Below are positions 31,614 to 36,942 of a DNA stretch of 42,255 nt, piece after piece (the stretch's first letter is position 1; each line of letters begins with the position of its first letter). The notes below the pieces were generated by a model, which had not been told where the DNA came from, did not search any database, and saw nothing but the letters and a program-made list of their open reading frames with translations. The stretch is from a virus, in IMG/VR virus record IMGVR_UViG_3300029922_000133, positions 1 through 42,255 of that record; one strand, given 5' to 3'. Position numbers and translations under genes: made by a program.

Positions 31614-31777
31614 ACTTTCCCACACACTCTACTTAAGAAGAGTATTATATAAAGACTTCTTCTTCATCTTCAGAGAGTGTGGAAAAGTTGATAACCGGCT
31701 GTTTTTAGAGAGTAGATCGATGTTTATAGTATGTAAACAATCGGTTCATAAGAAATCATAACTCAAGGAAATAAACA
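31614..31777 (+). other. Structured intergenic stretch
   Basis: The gap after the RNA ligase holds interrupted complementary blocks: CCACAC then CTCT pairs with AGAG then GTGTGG (about 31618-31683), and inside it AAGAAG pairs with CTTCTT. It may be a leader or small RNA, or a leaky terminator. An overlapping 114-codon frame at 31417-31761 is a shadow of the ligase gene. Confidence 0.35.
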
Positions 31778-31939
31778 TTGAAACTAATTTTCTATACAAT
31801 TTTTATCATACTTTTGTGCATAATTAGCATACTTGTACTCACTACCAAGTACGGCTTCGTGAAGCAGCACTATCCGGACATGACTTTCTGGGAATACTGT
31901 TGGGTGAAGGATAACATTTTGATAATTCCGAGGGCATAA
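31778..31939 (+). CDS. Small membrane protein with TTG start, 53 aa
   Basis: CAAGGAAATAAACA precedes a TTG codon that opens a frame starting KLIFYTIFIILLCIISILVL, a clear single membrane segment. The rest is polar and aromatic (YPDMTFWEYCWVKDN). Its stop overlaps the next ATG (TAATG), which supports translation. It might be a spanin- or holin-like factor, but it has no lysis signature. Confidence 0.5.
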   Translation: MKLIFYTIFIILLCIISILVLTTKYGFVKQHYPDMTFWEYCWVKDNILIIPRA

Positions 31940-32019
31940 TGAGCGGTGAATGCGATAGATGTGGTGAACATGCGATAGATTGCGAATGTAATCGCAAGGG
32001 TGTTAGATGGGCGAGCTGA
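31939..32019 (+). CDS. Tiny Cys-rich protein, 26 aa
   Basis: This very short frame has TAATG and ATG overlaps with its neighbours. Its product contains CDRCGE and CECN, a possible four-Cys metal knuckle. It may be a real miniprotein or a translational coupler. Evidence is limited to context and the Cys pattern. Confidence 0.4.
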   Translation: MSGECDRCGEHAIDCECNRKGVRWAS

Positions 32020-32234
32020 CTGATCTTGCCTTCACCATTCTAGGCAAACTCGGACGCTGGCTCAATGTAAGGGGTCGCCGTGCGTGTTTTGTGCTGTGGG
32101 GTATATGTATCTGCTATTGGGCTACGCGGAACGCTTGTATGGGCCTTATCGTGCAAACTGGAGGATGTCTGGTTAGTCTAGGCTTCCACATTTATGGTTA
32201 TTGGAATTGGACTAAGAAAGGAATAGGAAGTTGA
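32007..32234 (+). CDS. Small two-segment membrane protein, PnuC/YgjV-like fragment
   Basis: The protein has 75 residues with two hydrophobic segments (RACFVLWGICICYWATRNA and MGLIVQTGGCLVSLGFHIYG). The motif of Arg-x2-Cys-Phe, Trp and Asn followed by a Gln and a final YGYWNW resembles half-transporter proteins of the PnuC/SWEET-like fold, as found in some phages. The match is weak. A holin with two spans is another option. Confidence 0.45.
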   Translation: MGELTDLAFTILGKLGRWLNVRGRRACFVLWGICICYWATRNACMGLIVQTGGCLVSLGFHIYGYWNWTKKGIGS

Positions 32235-32447
32235 ATGGGAAAAGTTAGAGCTCAAGCTACTAAGTGGATTCATGTAGATGATCATATCCCTGATAAAAAT
32301 GGATTTTACAAATGTTTTGCAAAAGGTTTCTCTCGCCCGATTAAATGTCGATTCAGGAAAGAGATTATGAATGATGTGGAATTAATGCCTTGGCACTTCA
32401 TTCACAAAAAGAGAATTCCTTTTGTGATTTATTGGAGAGAAAAATGA
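32235..32447 (+). CDS. DUF551-like small protein, 70 aa
   Basis: The N-terminus KWIHVDDHIPDKNGFYKCFA and the C-terminal PFVIYWRE follow the pattern of DUF551 phage proteins (WI-V-D-LP at the start, W near the end). The gene starts straight after the previous stop and overlaps the phosphoesterase start. The role of DUF551 is unknown. Confidence 0.5.
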   Translation: MGKVRAQATKWIHVDDHIPDKNGFYKCFAKGFSRPIKCRFRKEIMNDVELMPWHFIHKKRIPFVIYWREK

Positions 32448-33076
32448 TAATCGATTGCATATCCGACCTTCATGGATGTAAACCCGCTTTACATGGAGGA
32501 GATCTTCTTATCGTTGCCGGAGATTTGACTGGGGCTGATATGTTACAGGAATATCACAACTTCAATGATTGGTTGATGAAACAGAATTATCCCAAGAAGA
32601 TTATCATTGCCGGCAACCACGATGGATTTCTTCAAAGAGAAAAAGTCTCTAGGAGATACTTTTCTGTAGGCTGTTATCTTCAAGACTCGATGGAAGAATA
32701 CGAAGGCTTAAAAATCTGGGGATCACCGTGGACACCAACGTTCTACAACTGGCACTTCATGCTCGATCGTGGTGAGGCTATTAAAGCTAAGTGGGATTTA
32801 ATTCCGGATGACATAGATATCCTTGTCACTCATGGTCCTCCTTGGGGAATACTCGATACTAACCGTTATGGTGAACACTGCGGGTGCGAAGAGCTGCGCA
32901 AGGCTGTTGAGCGCGTGAAGCCCAAGCTGCATGTGTTTGGGCATATTCATGGTGGCTACGGTCAAATGACTTTAAAACATAATTTCTCTGACAAACCGGA
33001 TACTATCTGCATCAACGCTGCGCATATGGATGAAGAGTATGAACCTGTGAATAAACCAATTAGGATTGTATTATGA
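32444..33076 (+). CDS. Calcineurin-like metallophosphoesterase, 210 aa
   Basis: The ATG at 32444 lies behind TTGGAGAGAAAA and overlaps the prior stop. All metal-binding motifs are present in order: SDLHG (Asp8, His10), AGDLTG (Asp27), GNHDG (Asn58, His59), THGPP (His130) and GHIHGGYG (His167, His169). It belongs to the compact branch similar to 239FB/MPPED proteins, which cleave phosphodiesters including 2',3'-cyclic nucleotides. In this RNA-repair-like setting it might heal cyclic phosphate ends, but the true substrate cannot be read from sequence. It is coupled by ATGA to the next gene. Confidence 0.8.
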   Translation: MIIDCISDLHGCKPALHGGDLLIVAGDLTGADMLQEYHNFNDWLMKQNYPKKIIIAGNHDGFLQREKVSRRYFSVGCYLQDSMEEYEGLKIWGSPWTPTFYNWHFMLDRGEAIKAKWDLIPDDIDILVTHGPPWGILDTNRYGEHCGCEELRKAVERVKPKLHVFGHIHGGYGQMTLKHNFSDKPDTICINAAHMDEEYEPVNKPIRIVL

Positions 33077-33321
33077 AAATTCTTCAAGATGATTCAGCGC
33101 GAGATGTAATTATCTTATACGGCGTAAGTGGTTGGAGCACATATATGTTTGCATCTTATCCTGTTGGGTATCAAATAAATCAAAAACTTATAGATTTTTT
33201 GGATTCCAGAATTCCACAGAAAATAAAAGATACACACGAAGCAAATAAAGAGCTTAAGTGGATTAACGTTTATAGACTAGAAAGTACATGGAAGCGCGAT
33301 GAGTCTCGAAAAAGCGATTAA
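33073..33321 (+). CDS. Hypothetical protein, 82 aa
   Basis: The gene is coupled to the phosphoesterase by ATGA. A mixed alpha/beta product (DVIILYGVSGWSTYMFASYP) with a polar end overlaps the next small gene. No family was recognised. Confidence 0.55.
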   Translation: MKILQDDSARDVIILYGVSGWSTYMFASYPVGYQINQKLIDFLDSRIPQKIKDTHEANKELKWINVYRLESTWKRDESRKSD

Positions 33322-33397
33322 ATCCGGCAAGGAAAAGCGCAAGCCGTATAATGACGCTAGAAATTTTGATCCTCACTGCCGTAATAAGAGAATATGA
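33299..33397 (+). CDS. Conserved tiny phage protein, 32 aa
   Basis: MSLEKAIKSGKEKRKPY followed by FDPHCRNKR is a pattern I recognise from very small conserved phage proteins, in which Cys and Arg/His often follow. It may be shortened here at the C-terminus, where relatives continue with more Cys. It is basic, and its function is unknown. Confidence 0.6.
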   Translation: MSLEKAIKSGKEKRKPYNDARNFDPHCRNKRI

Positions 33398-33413
33398 CCC
33401 ATATAAAGATTAG

Positions 33414-33644
33414 CTATTCAAGGATCTCAATGTTAATCCGCGTTCCGGACTTGGATGCGACGGCTATCATGATGTGCCGGATGCATTCAATGGTCTTGCC
33501 ACCTTTACCGATGATCTTACCTACGTCACCTTTATTGCATGACACCTCAAACATGGTTGTGTTTTGACCAACCATTTCATTAACTACTACATTCTCAGGC
33601 GCACTTACAAGTTCGCATATCATTAGTCTCAAAAAGTCTTTCAT
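33414..33644 (-). CDS. khpA-like: KhpA-like KH-domain RNA-binding protein, 76 aa
   Basis: The single domain matches bacterial KhpA/YlqC: an N-terminal helix (KDFLRLMICELVSAPENV), a beta segment, and the GxxG loop in GKIIGKGGKTI (residues 42-52), then NIEIL at the end. The length is the same as bacterial KhpA. GGAG lies seven bases before the ATG. It is the only minus-strand gene in a plus-strand region, so it was probably acquired separately and has its own promoter. KhpA binds RNA globally in bacteria. In a phage it could act on host transcripts or protect phage RNA. Confidence 0.75.
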   Translation of the reverse strand: MKDFLRLMICELVSAPENVVVNEMVGQNTTMFEVSCNKGDVGKIIGKGGKTIECIRHIMIAVASKSGTRINIEILE

Positions 33645-33713
33645 GTTTATCTCCAGTTATGTACACCCATCATCCGGATATCTTCAAAACAATGCAAACA
33701 TTCTAAAAAAGTG

Positions 33714-33742
33714 TTTACGTTAATCACTCGTGAGATTATCTT
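33714..33742 (+). promoter_or_regulatory. Possible promoter before the gene at 33768
   Basis: TTTACG, a 17-base spacer and TATCTT form a weak sigma70-like promoter in the divergent gap between the KH gene and the next plus-strand gene. It could also drive the tRNA cluster. Both boxes match the consensus only partly. Confidence 0.3.
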
Positions 33743-33767
33743 GGATTTACTTAACAGGGAGGGTTTT

Positions 33768-34022
33768 ATGTGCGAAAAAGAATTGAAAGAAACGAAAGAA
33801 GTTTTGGATGTGTGTGTTGAAGAGCTAGTTGGCAATCTGAAAAGAGAGAAAGAATATCATCTTAAAGAATTAGAAGATATCGATGAGGATTATGAATGGC
33901 GATTGTCTAAATTGGTAGAGTGGATGAAGTGCTTTTCTAAATCATATGACGATCGTGAGATCGCAAAAGATCGAATTGAATATATTGAGCAACGTCTCAA
34001 ACAATTAGGAAAAGAAGAGTAG
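33768..34022 (+). CDS. Hypothetical coiled-coil protein, 84 aa
   Basis: GGGAGGG lies four bases before the ATG, which rules out the longer frame upstream. The product is highly charged and helical (KELKETKEVLDVCVEELVGN, then DRIEYIEQRLKQLGKEE). It stands directly before the tRNA cluster. No family was recognised. It ends with TAG. Confidence 0.55.
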   Translation: MCEKELKETKEVLDVCVEELVGNLKREKEYHLKELEDIDEDYEWRLSKLVEWMKCFSKSYDDREIAKDRIEYIEQRLKQLGKEE

Positions 34023-34053
34023 AAGTAAAAATCTCTCTACACTATTATACATT

Positions 34054-34126
34054 TGAGTGCGGGGCAGACAGAAAGCCGGCTGTTCGCTAGTGATGGCAGT
34101 ACTAGGTGCAATTCCTAGGCACTTAT
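34054..34126 (+). tRNA. tRNA-like element, CUA at anticodon position, possibly degenerate
   Basis: It has the canonical length of 73 bases. The acceptor TGAGTGC pairs with GCACTTA (one G-U), the D-stem is GGC/GCC, and the T-arm is CTAGG with loop TGCAATT and CCTAG. In the standard alignment the anticodon would be CUA, reading UAG. However, position 33 is G rather than U, the anticodon stem is mostly wobble pairs, position 8 is not U, and the D-loop lacks GG. It is either a decayed tRNA, an unusual suppressor, or a tRNA-shaped RNA with another job. Confidence 0.4.
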
Positions 34127-34133
34127 TTGCGTT

Positions 34134-34189
34134 GATGTACGGCTTATATACATCCGTGGAGGCTACCACGTTAAAAAGAGCCACTCTTT
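34134..34189 (+). other. Three consecutive short hairpins between tRNA genes
   Basis: The stems are GATGTA/TACATC (34134-34154), CGTGG/CCACG (34155-34170) and AAAGAG/CTCTTT (34175-34189). Together they fill the spacer before the next tRNA. They may guide processing of the polycistronic tRNA precursor or be the remains of a tRNA. Confidence 0.45.
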
Positions 34190-34269
34190 ACATCCGTAGT
34201 TCAGTTGGTAGATCGCTTGCATCGACGAAATCATGCAAGAGCGCACTGGTTCGAGTCCAGTCGGGTGTT
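34190..34269 (+). tRNA. tRNA with a 14-base anticodon loop (identity unclear)
   Basis: The acceptor ACATCCG pairs with CGGGTGT. The D-arm contains GG, the variable loop is AGCGC, and the T-arm ACTGG/CCAGT has the normal loop TTCGAGT. All are in order, so this is a true tRNA fold. The anticodon stem CTTGC/GCAAG encloses 14 bases instead of seven, of which AT/AT may pair to leave ten. No anticodon can be fixed. CGA and ACG occur within the loop. No CCA is encoded. Confidence 0.6.
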
Positions 34270-34271
34270 AT

Positions 34272-34343
34272 GGCTCTATAGTTTAATGGTTAGAACATCG
34301 GGTTTTCAATCCGAGAACGTAGGTTCGACTCCTGCTAGGGTCA
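34272..34343 (+). tRNA. tRNA-Glu(UUC)
   Basis: The acceptor GGCTCTA pairs with TAGGGTC (two G-U). The anticodon stem TCGGG/TCCGA closes loop TTTTCAA with anticodon TTC. The T-arm is GTAGG/CCTGC with loop TTCGACT. All canonical features are present. It reads GAA. CCA is not encoded. Confidence 0.85.
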
Positions 34344-34395
34344 GACATAGTTTGATAGTGTTACCTAGCCGTAGCCCGGGAAAAAACTATCTTTA

Positions 34396-34466
34396 GCCCT
34401 TTTAGTTTAATGGTAGAGCAACTCTCTTGTAAAGAGAAGATGGCTGTTCGATTCAGTCAAAGGGCA
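34396..34466 (+). tRNA. tRNA-Thr(UGU)
   Basis: The acceptor GCCCTTT pairs perfectly with AAAGGGC. The anticodon loop CTTGTAA gives TGT. The T-arm GGCTG/CAGTC has loop TTCGATT. The top pair of the anticodon stem is an A-A mismatch. It reads ACA. CCA is not encoded. The 52-base spacer before it holds a weak GATAGT/ACTATC pairing. Confidence 0.85.
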
Positions 34467-34492
34467 TCTTGGCATGCTAGCTCAGGAAATTT

Positions 34493-34547
34493 GTCCCTTA
34501 TGGTGCGTTTTATTGCGAAGTTTTTCGCACTGTTAGGGGACTTTTTT
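34493..34547 (+). terminator. Hairpin with T-run between tRNA genes
   Basis: GTCCCTT pairs with AGGGGAC over seven bases, and GTGCG/CGCAC forms an inner stem. Six T follow immediately. This is a good rho-independent terminator shape. Its T-run touches the first base of tRNA-Gln. It may tune tRNA levels or act as a processing signal. Confidence 0.55.
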
Positions 34548-34619
34548 GTCAGATAGCTCAATTGGTAGAGCACATGACTTTGGTTCATGCGGTTAGAGGT
34601 TCGAACCCTTTTCTGACAA
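34547..34619 (+). tRNA. tRNA-Gln(UUG)
   Basis: The acceptor TGTCAGA pairs perfectly with TCTGACA. The D-arm GCTC/GAGC has GG. The anticodon stem CATGA/TCATG closes loop CTTTGGT with anticodon TTG. The T-arm is AGAGG/CCTTT with loop TTCGAAC. It reads CAA. CCA is not encoded. Confidence 0.88.
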
Positions 34620-34622
34620 TAC

Positions 34623-34691
34623 CGCGGGAAGCCTTGGAGGCTAACTAGGCTCATAACCTTATTTCAGTGGGTTCGACTCCCACTCCCGCTA
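34623..34691 (+). tRNA. tRNA-Met(CAU), initiator-like
   Basis: The acceptor CGCGGGA faces TCCCGCT, leaving a C-U mismatch at the first pair as in bacterial initiators. The anticodon loop CTCATAA has CAU. The T-arm GTGGG/CCCAC with loop TTCGACT is perfect. The D-arm is unusually short (GCC, five-base loop, GGC), and two outer pairs of the anticodon stem are mismatched. It may work as fMet or elongator tRNA, or be decaying. Confidence 0.65.
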
Positions 34692-34708
34692 TTAAAATGG
34701 AGATAGGA

Positions 34709-35002
34709 ATGATTATTTTTTATGGACTGTGCTTCGGGATCGCATTCATGTGTGTGTTGAATCAAATGTTTGTGCCACGTAAGCACTTCATTGAAATATC
34801 GAAATGTGTTCAGGAACTCAATACAACCATTCTACACCTGAAGATAAAGCAGATCCGTCAATCTGAATTCTTTTTAAACAACTATTTACTTAAGGCTGAA
34901 TATGAGAAAGACTGTAGCGAAAAGGTTAAGGAAGAGCTTTGTGGAGAACTATCCGCACGCGCCGAAGAATCTGTGGAGAGCGATCAAAAAAGCGTACAAT
35001 AA
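34709..35002 (+). CDS. Membrane-anchored coiled-coil protein, 97 aa
   Basis: The ATG at 34709 has GGAG six bases upstream. An N-terminal membrane segment (MIIFYGLCFGIAFMCVLNQM) precedes a helical charged body (FIEISKCVQELNTTILHLKI, YEKDCSEKVKEEL). Such Rz-like topology is compatible with a spanin, but the Pro-rich features of spanins are missing and no partner was seen. It comes between the tRNA cluster and the virion genes. Confidence 0.55.
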   Translation: MIIFYGLCFGIAFMCVLNQMFVPRKHFIEISKCVQELNTTILHLKIKQIRQSEFFLNNYLLKAEYEKDCSEKVKEELCGELSARAEESVESDQKSVQ

Positions 35003-35010
35003 AGGTTAAC

Positions 35011-35391
35011 ATGGCATTAGTTCGCGATGGCGATGGATATGACAGCAGCCCCTCACATTTTACTAATGAGCATCATACTCCTACTAGCATCACTAACACT
35101 TTACCTATTGTGGTCACGATAGATGATCACGGTTTTCTTCCGGGTTACGCGCTCCGGTGTACGCAGTTTCAGGAGTTCCCTTTCGCAAATGCTACAGGTA
35201 TGGAGCAGCTCAACAACAACCTGTACTACGTCGCGTTGCCCACTACGAACACCTTCATTCTAGTGGACGCAAACGGCAACTACATCGATGGAAGAGACTA
35301 TACACCATTCACAGGCGATGGCAATCCGCAGATGACTCTTACCGGCCCTAATCTGTATATACAGAATCCCGCACCACCCCCTCCTCCGTAA
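35011..35391 (+). CDS. Small virion protein with FCCH-like fold, 126 aa
   Basis: The ATG at 35011 has a weak AAAGG site. The middle (PIVVTIDDHGFLPGYALRCT, MEQLNNNLYYVALPTTNTFI) follows the pattern of FCCH-type beta modules seen in phage structural proteins. It ends in a Pro run. It is the first gene of the packaging and head cluster, just before the large terminase. A head decoration or tail role is inferred. Confidence 0.55.
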   Translation: MALVRDGDGYDSSPSHFTNEHHTPTSITNTLPIVVTIDDHGFLPGYALRCTQFQEFPFANATGMEQLNNNLYYVALPTTNTFILVDANGNYIDGRDYTPFTGDGNPQMTLTGPNLYIQNPAPPPPP

Positions 35392-35430
35392 AACTTGTAA
35401 AGTATTTTATTTAGTCATTAATCTTAGGAT

Positions 35431-36924
35431 ATGACTGAACTGACACAAGAACAAGTACTTGCTAACTTAGGCGACAAACGATGGCGCCTAGCTCATCTCT
35501 ACAAGATCAAAGATAAGAATGGTCAAGTAGTTAACTTCCAGCCTAACTGGGCGCAGGATGCTCTTCTTAAGCCTCACTACTTAAATATTGTCCTTAAGGC
35601 TCGCCAACTTGGCGTAAGCACATTCCATGCACTTTTATTTCTAGATGCATGCTTATGGAACAATAACGTGAATGCCGCTATTGTAGCTGATAGCAAGCCT
35701 ATTGCTCGTGAGATATTCATTGATAAGGTTAAATTCGCTTATGACAACTTGCCTCAGTTCGTTAGAGATCTCTGCCCTGCGCACCGGGATAACGTACATG
35801 AAATGCGTTTCCAGAACGGTTCGGTATTTAGGGTTGCGACGAGTTTGCGAGGTGGAACTCTCCAACTCTTACATATCACCGAGTTTGCCAAGATTTGTCA
35901 GGAAAACCCTTCTAAAGCTAACGAGATTATTTCCGGTGCGCTCAATGCTGTTCAAGCAGGACAGTTTATCTGTATTGAGTCGACAGCTCGCGGAAGAGAG
36001 GGACACTTTTTTGAACTATGTAAACGCGCTCAAGAAATTAAAGATCTCGGTACACCGCTGGGAAATCTTGACTGGAAGCTATGGTTTTTCTCCTGGTGGC
36101 AACATCCGGAATATTCCATAGATCCTAAGGATGTTATCATCCCGAAAGACATGGAGCTTTACTTCAAAGATCTTCAATCTAAAGGCATAGAACTTACTGA
36201 CGGTCAAAAGGCATGGTACTACAAGAAGTCGCTCACGCAAGGCGAGTACATGAAACGCGAGTACCCAAGTACTCCCGAGGAAGCATTCGAGTCTGCGCAT
36301 GAAGGCTTCTATTTTGCAAAGAACATGTCCTTAGCGCGTCAAGAGCATCGCATATGTCATCTACCTCCATCCGAGCATGCAAAGACGTACAGCGCTGCCG
36401 ATATCGGTATTGGCGATAATTGCGCAATCTGGATCTATCAACTCGTGGGTAAGGAGATACATTGTATCGATTACTACGAAAGTTGCGATGAAAGTGCTGC
36501 GCATTATATAAAGTGGTTAAAGACAAGACCATACGTCATTGACAGGCACATCTTGCCTCATGATGCTAAAGCTAGAGAGAAAGGTTCCGGCAAATGCTAC
36601 GCGGACTACTTCATTGAAGCAGGTCTTAAGATCGATGTCCTTGCGCGTGATCAAAATGAGCAGTTCGGTATTGAGTGCCTCAGAAGCACATTGAACCGCA
36701 TGTTTTTCGATCAACACAGGTGCGCAGGAGGCATACGCGCAGTCGAGGCGTTCCGGAAGGAATGGAACGATAAGATGGGATGCTATAGGGATAAGTCCCT
36801 TCACAACTGGGCTTCACATGGAACGAAAGCATTGATTTACGCGGCTGAATCAATCGCAAAACTGACAAATGGAGCGGGAATGAGTGCAGAGCTTTGGGCG
36901 CAACTTCGCCGGGAATATTTGTAA
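35431..36924 (+). CDS. terL: Terminase large subunit, 497 aa
   Basis: The ATPase domain has a degenerate Walker A (LKARQLGVST, residues 55-64), Walker B LLHITEF (146-152) and motif III ESTARG (183-188). The nuclease domain has acidic residues in SAADIGIGD (Asp324), IDYYES (about 346-351) and LPHDAK (Asp378), with a terminal HGTKALIYA segment. The enzyme powers DNA packaging and cuts the concatemer. The next gene is the portal, 18 bases away, and the small subunit-like gene is 6 kb upstream. The start follows an AT-rich stretch with no good ribosome site (TTAGGAT is the best). Confidence 0.88.
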   Translation: MTELTQEQVLANLGDKRWRLAHLYKIKDKNGQVVNFQPNWAQDALLKPHYLNIVLKARQLGVSTFHALLFLDACLWNNNVNAAIVADSKPIAREIFIDKVKFAYDNLPQFVRDLCPAHRDNVHEMRFQNGSVFRVATSLRGGTLQLLHITEFAKICQENPSKANEIISGALNAVQAGQFICIESTARGREGHFFELCKRAQEIKDLGTPLGNLDWKLWFFSWWQHPEYSIDPKDVIIPKDMELYFKDLQSKGIELTDGQKAWYYKKSLTQGEYMKREYPSTPEEAFESAHEGFYFAKNMSLARQEHRICHLPPSEHAKTYSAADIGIGDNCAIWIYQLVGKEIHCIDYYESCDESAAHYIKWLKTRPYVIDRHILPHDAKAREKGSGKCYADYFIEAGLKIDVLARDQNEQFGIECLRSTLNRMFFDQHRCAGGIRAVEAFRKEWNDKMGCYRDKSLHNWASHGTKALIYAAESIAKLTNGAGMSAELWAQLRREYL

Positions 36925-36942
36925 CCATTATCAAGTTCACTC

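Noticed and set aside
31417-31761. 114-codon frame overlapping the RNA ligase 3' end
   Set aside because: Most of it is a frame shadow of the ligase gene, with no ribosome site and no sensible composition.
36233-36804. Antisense frames in the terminase gene
   Set aside because: Shadows of the terminase reading frame with no ribosome sites.
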